Of a stretch of 16,447 bases of DNA, positions 1 through 6,502 are shown piece by piece. The translations under genes and the position numbers were made by a program. The DNA lies in assembly GCA_021323355.1 (NCBI GenBank), contig JAJONK010000013.1, positions 1 to 16,447 on the forward strand, in the 5' to 3' direction. Under the pieces are notes generated by a model that was not told the origin of the DNA, made no database searches, and saw only the letters and a program-made list of their open reading frames with translations. Position 1 is the stretch's first letter. The number at the start of each line of letters is the position of its first letter. The DNA is from Deltaproteobacteria bacterium (lineage in GTDB: Bacteria; Desulfobacterota; Binatia; UBA9968).

Positions 1-749
1 TACGTCTCGGTCCCACGCTGCTTGACCTCGGAGAGGGCTTTGTCGCGCGCCGAACCGAACAGCCGATCTTCTTGTTCAGTCGCCGGCAAAACAGCGCCGA
101 TGGCAGCTCCTACAGCAATCCCCAGAGCGCCCAGGAGCAGCGGCTGTTCAGTGAGGAGACTGTTAAAACCCTCGCGCACGCGTTGCGTTTGGAGTTGTGC
201 AGTGCCTGAACTTCTTCTCAGTCCCGCTGACACCGTATCTTTAGTGCTTGCCAGCTTCTGTCGAGCTCGCTCCGCCGCGGACTTCACCCGCTGCCCTGCG
301 TCACTCAAGCTTCCCTCGGCAGAGGCTTTGAGGCGTTGCGCTTTATCGGTTAATCCTTCCTTCTGATCGCCTGCATCGTCCTCATAGCCTGTATCATCGA
401 AACCGCTGGCGTTGAGATCGTCGCGTGCATAGCGGTCGTCGTAAGCATCAGCGAGCGACGGTTTGGGTCGATTGCTCGAAGCGACCATCCAGGCGATTCC
501 CACTGCGGTTAATAACGCCGGCACCGGGTTCTCTTTCACTGACCGGCCGAGATTGTTTGCGAACTCTCCGCCATTCTCTCGAGCGAATTCCATCGCCTGA
601 TCTAACAGTTGACCCGGCGAAAACTTGCGTTCCAAGGCGCCGAGCGTCCGGTCCATGTTCGCCCGGGTCTGGTCGATCTCTCGTTCCAGGGTTGCCGGAT
701 CTTTGCGCGCATCATCTCTGAGGTTGCTTGTGTTATTTAAGTCGCTCAC
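1..749 (-). CDS. DUF3618 domain membrane protein, 3' end cut off by the window edge
   Basis: 249 residues are visible and the reading frame is still open at base 1, so the C-terminus is missing. Residues about 20-50 (LEREIDQTRANMDRTLGALE and onward) match the DUF3618 N-terminal signature known from many alphaproteobacterial proteins. A hydrophobic stretch at about 76-91 and another at about 203-222 look like membrane segments. Between them lies a charged, Ala/Lys-rich, probably helical linker with many Asp and Tyr at 100-130. The GTG start at 749 is chosen because an AAAGGAGG SD sits 5 bases upstream and the codon overlaps the stop of the holin-like gene as GTGA (746-749), which suggests translational coupling. 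The family's biochemical function is unknown; such genes usually sit beside holin_3_6-type genes. An envelope or stress role is inferred only from that company. Confidence 0.8.
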   Translation of the reverse strand, partial: MSDLNNTSNLRDDARKDPATLEREIDQTRANMDRTLGALERKFSPGQLLDQAMEFARENGGEFANNLGRSVKENPVPALLTAVGIAWMVASSNRPKPSLADAYDDRYARDDLNASGFDDTGYEDDAGDQKEGLTDKAQRLKASAEGSLSDAGQRVKSAAERARQKLASTKDTVSAGLRRSSGTAQLQTQRVREGFNSLLTEQPLLLGALGIAVGAAIGAVLPATEQEDRLFGSARDKALSEVKQRGTET

Positions 750-1183
750 GACGCCCTCCTTTGAACCATCTCCTTGTCTTTGCGCAGCGCATCCTGAGTC
801 CGCTCAGGCTTGAAAGACAATGGATCCAACTTCTTCTTGCCGCTTTGGATCATCACAAAGCCAATGACCCCTACCACCACGGCGACGATAAGAGCTGCCA
901 ACCAAGGCTCCATCCTTTCGGCTAACAGCAGGACAATCGCGCCAAGCAGGACGAGAATAGCGGCGAAAACAATTGCGCCGCCAGCTACCAGGCTGATGGC
1001 TCCGGCCTTTGCTTCTGAAGCGGCTTCGGATACTTCTGCCTTTGCCAGGGCTATCTCTTTGCGAAACAGCGTCGACACCTCCCCCATGAGACGACTTAGC
1101 AGGCCGGCTGTCGAATCGGGTTCCCGGTCGACGCGAGCTGACTCCGTTGCCGGCGTAGCTTGAAATGGCGGTTGTTTTGCCAT
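746..1183 (-). CDS. Holin_3_6-type (YqjE/actinophage-holin-like) small membrane protein
   Basis: A 145-aa protein. An amphipathic N-terminal part (STLFRKEIALAKAEVSEAAS, about residues 37-56) is followed by two strong membrane segments at about 62-87 and 94-113 and a basic tail. This order matches the putative phage-holin 3_6 family, which in chromosomal settings like this is usually not a lysis gene. The ATG at 1183 is preferred over an in-frame TTG at 1189: an AAGGAG lies 7 bases before the ATG but only about one base before the TTG. The upstream gene ends at 1186, two bases before this start, and the stop overlaps the GTG of the DUF3618 gene, so the three reading frames are tightly coupled. 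The exact role is unknown; membrane or envelope homeostasis is an inference. Confidence 0.8.
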   Translation of the reverse strand: MAKQPPFQATPATESARVDREPDSTAGLLSRLMGEVSTLFRKEIALAKAEVSEAASEAKAGAISLVAGGAIVFAAILVLLGAIVLLLAERMEPWLAALIVAVVVGVIGFVMIQSGKKKLDPLSFKPERTQDALRKDKEMVQRRAS

Positions 1184-1185
1184 GA

Positions 1186-1723
1186 TCAAACTCCTTTCTC
1201 CAGATCGTCAGCAAAAGACGGGCTGTCCGCTGTTGACGACGGTGTTGTCGTAGCTGATTCGGATATGACCGACGGCCGCGACTCAAAGGTAATCGGTTGC
1301 ACGGCCGATTGGCTCGAGCGGTAGAACTCAGATCCGTCGTAGCGGCCGGCGCCGCTACGCTGGGTCGATGCCTTCAGAAACCTCGAAAGCGCTATGCCAA
1401 CGGCTACACTCCCCATTAAGAAAAGCGTCGGATTGTTGATTCCGCTGCCTCAAACTTTCGGCGAAATCCTTCATACTGCCTGCCAACTGACCTGCGTAAT
1501 CAGCCAACGATTCTTGATTCTGATCTTTGAGCTCCTCTGAAATTCGGTCCACAACACCAGCCAGCTTTTCAGTTTGATTCGCCGCCGTCTGTTTACGCGC
1601 TTCGAATTGTTCCTGACCCTGCCGCTTCACATCCTGCGCCACTGCGGCAGCCTCACTCTTTACTTTATTGATTGCGCCGCCGTCGCTTACGCCAGCGGCG
1701 GTTTCGCTTTGTTGGTTCTCCAT
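1186..1723 (-). pseudogene. Single-helix membrane/stress-type small protein, interrupted by a frameshift
   Basis: Two overlapping frames make one sensible protein. The first (from ATG 1723, SD AAGGAG 9 bases upstream) encodes a hydrophilic, Gln/Ala/Glu-rich, coiled-coil-like region ending in SMKDFAESLRQR. The other frame then carries NNPTLFLMGSVAVGIALSRF, the hydrophobic segment plus basic stop-transfer typical of the C-terminal part of this kind of protein, and runs to TGA at 1186. The second frame has a stop at 1450-1452, so the switch lies after that point, near 1443. It equals one surplus base, and removing one base restores about 178 aa. The uncorrected first frame continues to 1355 as an unrelated-looking 122-aa product. 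I recall similar rhizobial proteins next to holin_3_6 and DUF3618 genes. Alternatives are a sequencing error, a real pseudogene or, less likely, recoding. Confidence 0.65.
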
Positions 1724-1816
1724 AGATAAACACTCCTTATTGAAAATTTCGTCCTAAGTTTCTGACTCTTGGGATTAAGCGTTGACGCGGTGGGAATGTA
1801 GGCAGACAACGCAATG

Positions 1817-1834
1817 GCTATGCCACTGCATAGC
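1817..1834. other. Perfect stem-loop (7-bp stem, 4-nt loop)
   Basis: GCTATGC, loop CACT, GCATAGC. It lies in the spacer between the minus-strand membrane-gene set and the doubtful ORF at 2005-2220. There is no following T-run on either strand, so it is not a standard intrinsic terminator. It could be an operator or part of an untranslated leader or small RNA. Confidence 0.5.
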
Positions 1835-1859
1835 TCGGGCATTTACCTCGTAGCAGGTT

Positions 1860-1891
1860 GATCAATGTCGCACGTCTGCGAAACATTGATC
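1860..1891. other. Strong stem-loop (13-bp stem with 2-nt bulge)
   Basis: Left arm GATCAATGTCGCA (1860-1872), loop CGTC, right arm TGCGA, bulge AA, CATTGATC (to 1891). All 13 pairs are Watson-Crick. It is the longest inverted repeat I found in the window and lies 26 bases from the hairpin at 1817-1834. No T-tract follows on either strand. A role as a small RNA, operator or 3'-end structure for a minus-strand transcript is possible but not shown. Confidence 0.6.
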
Positions 1892-2004
1892 CATGCAAGT
1901 GCAACAAGGGGACGAATTGTATCTGCTTAGGCTGGCAACTCTGCGGAGAGGAGCTGAAGTCGCGGTCGGATCTATGGGGCTGGATCGGGTACCGGCGGTG
2001 AAAC

Positions 2005-2220
2005 TTACCAGCTGGGATTTCGTGACCTTGATCGTTTCAGGCGCCGTTTCGAAGCCCGACTAAAATCGATCACGCTGCCCTTCGCAGTCCGTGCGAGCTT
2101 ATCAACTAGGAGCTTTGCAAGATTCACTTCTTCTGCAGAGAGAGCGATCCCATCCACCTCGGATATCTCAATAGGTGCCAAGTAAGCATCCGAGCGCAGC
2201 GCTTTATGTGTTTTTGCCAT
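2005..2220 (-). CDS. Doubtful small ORF (71 aa), possible gene fragment
   Basis: Begins ATG at 2220 with no convincing SD. The middle (SAEEVNLAKLLVDKLA, about residues 28-43) is a plausible amphipathic helix, and EISEVDG...EEVNLAKLLVDKL faintly resembles the region near the C-terminus of bacterial Ku proteins, where a helix of this type precedes the SAP-like tail. The last 20 residues (ASKRRLKRSRSRNPSW) are basic and low-complexity, which would fit a frameshifted tail. No other Ku sequence is visible upstream on this strand. It may be a remnant, an unrelated small protein, or not a gene. Confidence 0.25.
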   Translation of the reverse strand: MAKTHKALRSDAYLAPIEISEVDGIALSAEEVNLAKLLVDKLARTAKGSVIDFSRASKRRLKRSRSRNPSW

Positions 2221-2475
2221 GCGATCAGCTTAACAAGTCTATCGACTCACGGGAATACACCTCCGCAAATCCGATCCGCTGCACGCAATCGCGCTAGGTA
2301 TATGTCGCAGTCATAGCGACCTGAAAGTCGTTTTGTGTCTCGCGCAACACGAAGGCGCCAGTGACGCAAGGAATTTTCTGGTATACGGATTGCTCGCTAC
2401 TCAAGCATATTGCCATCCTTTGTACGTCTAATTAATTCCGTTTCAGAGTACGTTTCAAAAAAGAAAGGAGCCATT

Positions 2476-3643
2476 ATGGCGCTTGATCTAATGAGAGAGA
2501 AAGGAGTGCCCCTTGTAGAGCAACTCATGAGCTTTACTTGGCGGGATATGGTTCGAGTTCCCGTCAGTAACCTAGACGACGATGCGTTTACTAAGGTGAG
2601 AATCATCCTGATGAATGGGATCGAGTCGGAGCAGTGACGGTTTAAGCATCTGTGTGGGCGCTTGAACGAGAATCTGCTCCTGCCACTGGCTTAAGTTCGA
2701 AGAGTCGAACAGTTCCAGCAAACCACCGTGAACTGGTTATTGCCGCCGGACATGTCGCCTTTAGAAATAACTCTGGGTTACGAGCAGGTTGCTATCGAAG
2801 TGACCGCCAGCATCGCCCAACACGAACCGGATCCCTATCTCGCTCAGGTGTATCGATTCGGGTTGCTCGAGGATTTCGATCATCTTTATCGCTATTCAGC
2901 TTTGTACGAGCGGACCGAAGGCAAGGACCCGAACAATATCTTCAATCCCATACGGACATTCTTCCCGGCCGACCCACCGCCGAGGAACATCGCGCTCCTC
3001 AGGACGACCTGCGCGATTATTACAAGTGCTCGGCCGCGGCGCCCATCACGCTAGTGGCCGGGGAATACCAAACTCACGATTTCTATGTGACGGTAGGCCC
3101 AATGTTCAGCGACCCGCTGGCACGCCAGCTTTACGCCGAAATCTCGCCATCGAAGAACAGCACATGACCCAGTATGAATCGATTGTCGATCCGAGCGAAA
3201 GCTGGTTGGAGAAATGACTGCTGCACGAGCTAACGAAGTTTACAACTACATGAGCTGCCAACAATACGAGACCAATTCCACAGTCAAATTCCACAGTCAA
3301 ATCGATTTGGGAGCGTTTCCTGGACTACGAGCTGGGGCAGCTGCATTTCGTGATGGATTTATTCAACGGATCGAAAATCGCGATCCGGCGGAGGTTCTGC
3401 CGCAGGAGCTGCCGGAACCGATCCGTTACGAGAGTCATCGCCAGTTTGTCAAAAGACGTGCTCAATAAAGAGGTCCATCTAAGAACTTAAGGCACACCGT
3501 TCGTCGACCGGGAGGATCCCGATTCGGCATCGGTGCGTCATCGCCAGCAATTGAATAAGTTCGGTGCCCCCTCCGAAATCATCGCGCAAGGATACTGCTG
3601 GGTGCCCGGGACTGAACTGGTTGAGAAAAAGACCGCCGCTTAG
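2476..3643 (+). pseudogene. Decayed gene for a ~385-aa protein of an unnamed, possibly ferritin-like family
   Basis: ATG at 2476 with SD AAAGGAG 5 bases upstream starts MALDLMREKGVPLVEQLMSF. Following the coding signal through all three frames gives one continuous protein: NWLLPPDMSPLEITLGYEQV (frame of the start), then LQSHTDILPGRPTAEEHRAP, EEQHMTQYESIVDPSESWLE, IWERFLDYELGQLHFVMDLF, RDPAEVLPQELPEPIRYESH and RQQLNKFGAPSEIIAQGYCW, ending at TAG 3641. Lesions: in-frame stops at 2635, 2692, 3215 and 3488; one-base deletions near 2940, 3146, 3229 and 3365; a 13-bp duplication at 3274-3299; an extra A in 3451-3454. The frame register changes agree with this list throughout. The Glu/His-rich helices (EQVAIEV, LLEDFDHLY, EEQHMTQYE, YELGQLHF) suggest a di-iron ferritin-like fold, but I do not recognise a named family. 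The next gene is a similarly ruined ferritin-like gene 31 bases on. Confidence 0.8.
3274..3299 (+). repeat. 13-bp exact tandem duplication inside the pseudogene
   Basis: AATTCCACAGTCA occurs twice back to back (3274-3286 and 3287-3299). Removing one copy restores the reading frame as NSTVKSIWERFLDYELGQ; with both copies the frame shifts by one. This is a slippage-type insertion mutation. Confidence 0.9.
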
Positions 3644-3674
3644 GCGATGGCCCAAATGAAAGGAGCAGCAAATC

Positions 3675-4400
3675 ATGGCTAGAACAGAAAGCACGGAACT
3701 GGGTATGAATAAGACCGCCATCGGGACGGCACCGATCTTAAGCAAGGAAATGATTGAATCGAGCCGAACAGGCCCGGTTTCGCCCGCCGACTCGAATTAC
3801 GCCGGCCGATTTCGGAGCAGAATATATCAGGCAAGGACAAGTCATAGGTTCGGTGCCGCCGCCAACCTCCATGAAAGGCATGGCAAAATCGGCGCTGCAG
3901 GCGCAAGGGTGAAAGGCCACAGTTCTTGTCGACAAACTCGCCGAACGCCTCGCATTTGAACGTACCGGCACGCGTTTGTATGAGACGTTGATTCAAAATA
4001 CCCAGGCGATCAACACCGCCGACCGCAGCGCTACCGTCCAAGAGCTGGAGCGGATCTGTCGCGAAGAGCTCAATCACTTTCATCTGCTGTGGGATGGCAT
4101 CGAAAGGCTTGGCGCCGATCCTACCGTCGAAACTCCGTCGGCCGATGTCTCGGCTCTGGCATCGCAGGGTATCCCGAAAGTTCTGGCCGACCCGAGGACG
4201 ACTGTTGGACAATGCCTCGAGGCAATTCTTATCGCTGAGCTGGTTGATAACGATGCCTGGGAGAGGTTGATTGCGTTGGCGCAGGGATTCAACAGATGGT
4301 CGATCAATTTCGCGTAGCATTAAATCAAGAGGCTGATCATCTCGCTTTCGTGCGTCGTTGTCTCACCAACGGAATCAACCGAGAGGCGGGTACTAGCTGA
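3675..4400 (+). pseudogene. Decayed ferritin-like domain protein gene
   Basis: ATG at 3675 (SD AAAGGAG 9 bases upstream) starts MARTESTELGMNKTAIGTAP. After a shift of one base near 3795-3805 the protein continues as ADFGAEYIRQGQVIGSVPPP and TSMKGMAKSALQ. TGA 3910 interrupts, then VDKLAERLAFERTGTRLYET and CREELNHFHLLWDGIERLGA follow in the same frame. A further shift near 4290 leads to MVDQFRVALNQEADHLAFVR and a natural stop at 4398. The stitched length is about 241 aa. RTGTRLYE, EELNHF and NQEADHL supply the Glu/His pattern of ferritin-like four-helix proteins (a YciE/YciF-like or related group). The stop at 3910 is best explained by two nearby deletions (2 bases and 1 base) that together keep frame. 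It probably formed an operon with the preceding pseudogene; both look dead. Confidence 0.78.
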
Positions 4401-4411
4401 GATCATCCTCG

Positions 4412-4464
4412 ACCAAGAAGCATCACTCGGCCAGTATAACCAAGAAGCATCACCCGCCAGTATA
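4412..4464 (+). repeat. Two tandem near-identical copies of a ~27-bp unit
   Basis: Copy 1 (4412-4438) and copy 2 (4439-4464) both start ACCAAGAAGCATCAC and end CCAGTATA. They differ by one substitution and one missing base in the middle (TCGG versus CCG). They sit just after the stop of the ferritin-like pseudogene and before the gal cluster. They could be a duplicated regulator site or simple slippage. Confidence 0.8.
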
Positions 4465-4558
4465 AAGGCTTACGGGCCGAGCCTGCTCGTCAGTAGGCTC
4501 GACTCTGAACCTAAGCTGATTACAGTGCTCGCTAAAATAATATCGGCATTTATTGTGC

Positions 4559-4573
4559 ACGGCATTTTGCCGT
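4559..4573. other. Perfect short hairpin in the gal leader
   Basis: ACGGCA, loop TTT, TGCCGT, about 150 bases before the GH2 start. There is no T-run, so it is not a terminator. It could be an operator half-site pair; this is a weak inference from position. Confidence 0.35.
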
Positions 4574-4708
4574 CGGAGCGCTACTTCTTCCCATGAAAGC
4601 GGCTCACCCTTCTTCCTGCTCGGAGCATCTGCGGAACTGGCTCGTCGTCTAAGTTTTATCTCGTGTTTAGCGGCGACGGTGGGTTATACTAGTCCGAAAT
4701 TTTATCTC

Positions 4709-4713
4709 GGAGG
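4709..4713 (+). promoter_or_regulatory. Shine-Dalgarno that sets the GH2 start
   Basis: GGAGG, 7 bases before the TTG at 4721. It is the only strong SD in the leader and falls exactly where the GH2 N-terminal domain begins, so it decides for TTG 4721 over the upstream TTG 4553. Confidence 0.7.
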
Positions 4714-4720
4714 AAATAAT

Positions 4721-6502
4721 TTGGACTTCGGATACCCCCGCCCTCAACTCGAGAGACAGCAGTGGACCAATTTAAACGGACCTTGGAAATTCCGCTTCGA
4801 CGATGACAAAAAATTCAGGCATCCGGCGGAAATTCAAGAATGGCCGCTGACAATTCAGGTGCCGTTCCCTCCCGAATCAAAGACGAGCGGTATCGGCGAC
4901 CGCAATTTTCATCGCGTTTGCTGGTATCAGCGGGAATTTGAATTGACGCCGGATAGCGGGCGAACGATCCTGCACTTTGGCGCAGTGGACTATCACGCTC
5001 GAGTTTGGGTAAACGGTCGCGAGGTTGTGACCCATGAGGGTGGTCATACGCCCTTCTCTGCGGATATTACTTCCGCGCTTAACCCGTCAGAAAAGCAAAC
5101 CGTCACCGTTCAGGTAGAAGACGATCCGCTGGATCTAACCAAACCGCGCGGCAAGCAGGACTGGCACCTCGAACCCCGCTCGATTTGGTATCACCGCACC
5201 ACCGGAATTTGGCAAACAGTCTGGTTGGAGCGGGTCTCGCCGACCTATATTGGCAAGATTCGCTGGACGCCGCACATGGTTGGCTTCGCGCTGGATTTCG
5301 AGGCAAGAATTTCGGGAGAGCTGGCGCCCGACCTCAAAATCGAGATCGAGTTGCGCCACAACGGTCGAGTGTTAGCAAGCGACTCTTACCAGGTGCTGGA
5401 AGGCGAAGCCAACCGGCGAATTGTCTTATCTGACCCTGGGATCGATGACTTTCGCAACGAAATTTTGTGGAGTCCCGAGCAACCCACATTGCTCGATGCC
5501 GAGATCCGCCTGAAACGCGGGGAGCAGCTCCTGGATCAATGCAAGTCGTATACTGCCTTGCGCTCAATTGAGATTGTGCGAGATCGGTTCGTGCTGAACG
5601 GCAGACCCTATTTGCTTCGGCTGGTATTGGACCAGGGCTATTGGCCGGATACGATTCTAGCCGCACCAAACGACGACGCATTACGGCACGATGTAGAGCT
5701 AGTCAAGCAGATGGGCTTCAATGGCGTGCGCAAGCACCAGAAGATCGAAGATCCTCGTTACCTCTATTGGGCCGACAAACTCGGCCTGCTTGTCTGGGAG
5801 GAAATGCCGGCCGCCTATCGGTTCACGCGAACCGCCATTAAACGTACAGTGCGCGAATGGACCGAGGCGATCGAGCGCGACTACAGCCACCCGTGCGTGG
5901 TCGTGTGGGTGCCATTGAACGAATCATGGGGCGTGCCGGATTTGCCTTCGTCCCCGGAGCAACGGCATGCGGTTGAAGCTTTGTACCATCTGACCAAGAC
6001 ACTCGACGCCACTCGTCCGGTGATCGGTAATGATGGATGGGAGAGTAGCGCCACCGACATGATCGGCATTCACGATTACGACGCCAATATCGAGCACCTT
6101 CGCCTGCGTTACGGACCGGAGATTCCGGTTCAGCAGCTGTTCGATCGTCGCCGTCCAGCCGGGCGGATTCTGACTCTCGACGGCTATCCTCATCGCGGCC
6201 AGCCCATTGTCTTGACCGAGTTTGGCGGGATTGCGTACGACAAATGCCGCGCGCCAGGAGTAAAAACAGCCTGGGGTTCTTCGGTTGTAGAGGACGCGCA
6301 GGAGTTTGCGCGACGTTATCGGGAGCTCTTGGATGTGGTGGCGCGCATGGCTCTCTTCAGTGGTTTTTGTTACACCCAGTTCACCGATACCTTTCAGGAA
6401 GCCAACGGACTTCTCTGCGCCGACCGCACGCCAAAAATTCCCCTCCATGAGATCAGGGAAGCGACGGAAACTTCGCGAAGCCACATAGCTCACGGAGTAT
6501 AG
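4721..6502 (+). CDS. Glycoside hydrolase family 2, probable cytoplasmic beta-galactosidase
   Basis: A 593-aa retaining glycosidase. The GH2 sugar-binding jelly-roll starts at once (YPRPQLERQQWTNLNGPWKF, about residues 5-24) and continues through FGAVDYHARVWVNGREV. An immunoglobulin-like domain follows. The TIM barrel includes VELVKQMGFNGVRKHQKIED and YLYWADKLGLLVWEEMP. Catalytic residues seen: acid/base E401 in WVPLNESWG and nucleophile E500 in VLTEFGG. No signal peptide, so it acts in the cytoplasm on imported sugar. The start is TTG 4721 with a strong SD. The stop (6500-6502) is immediately followed by the galT ATG. It is much shorter than E. coli LacZ (about 1020 aa) because it lacks the C-terminal domains, a size common for beta-glucuronidase-like GH2 enzymes. 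The substrate is inferred from the Leloir genes behind it; beta-glucuronidase or beta-mannosidase activity cannot be excluded. Confidence 0.85.
   Translation: MDFGYPRPQLERQQWTNLNGPWKFRFDDDKKFRHPAEIQEWPLTIQVPFPPESKTSGIGDRNFHRVCWYQREFELTPDSGRTILHFGAVDYHARVWVNGREVVTHEGGHTPFSADITSALNPSEKQTVTVQVEDDPLDLTKPRGKQDWHLEPRSIWYHRTTGIWQTVWLERVSPTYIGKIRWTPHMVGFALDFEARISGELAPDLKIEIELRHNGRVLASDSYQVLEGEANRRIVLSDPGIDDFRNEILWSPEQPTLLDAEIRLKRGEQLLDQCKSYTALRSIEIVRDRFVLNGRPYLLRLVLDQGYWPDTILAAPNDDALRHDVELVKQMGFNGVRKHQKIEDPRYLYWADKLGLLVWEEMPAAYRFTRTAIKRTVREWTEAIERDYSHPCVVVWVPLNESWGVPDLPSSPEQRHAVEALYHLTKTLDATRPVIGNDGWESSATDMIGIHDYDANIEHLRLRYGPEIPVQQLFDRRRPAGRILTLDGYPHRGQPIVLTEFGGIAYDKCRAPGVKTAWGSSVVEDAQEFARRYRELLDVVARMALFSGFCYTQFTDTFQEANGLLCADRTPKIPLHEIREATETSRSHIAHGV

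Larger units (their letters stand above)
4401..4720. other. 320-bp gene-free spacer upstream of the gal cluster
   Basis: An open frame runs in from a TTG at 4553, but its first 56 codons (Ser/Cys/Arg-rich, no family match) precede the GH2 domain and have no SD, so I treat them as leader. The spacer holds a tandem repeat (4412-4464), a perfect hairpin (4559-4573) and the GH2 SD. A TATACT at 4685-4690 could be a -10 box 30 bases before the start codon, but no good -35 lies 16-18 bases further up. The gal promoter presumably lies here. Confidence 0.5.

Noticed and set aside
746..1183. Prophage lysis holin
   Set aside because: No endolysin, spanin or structural phage gene nearby; the DUF3618 neighbour points to the chromosomal membrane-protein set.
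3679..4320. 213-codon frame on the minus strand
   Set aside because: It is the antisense of the ferritin-like pseudogene and shows no family features.
2476..4400. General sequencing error as the full explanation for the broken genes
   Set aside because: A 13-bp duplication and several nonsense substitutions are not typical read errors, and neighbouring gal genes are intact. Single-base homopolymer changes could still be errors.
4412..4464. CRISPR array
   Set aside because: Only two directly abutting copies, no spacers and no cas genes.
4553..4720. N-terminal extension of the GH2 enzyme from an upstream TTG
   Set aside because: No SD, Cys/Ser/Arg-rich sequence without a domain or proper signal peptide, and a strong SD with TTG exactly at the domain start.
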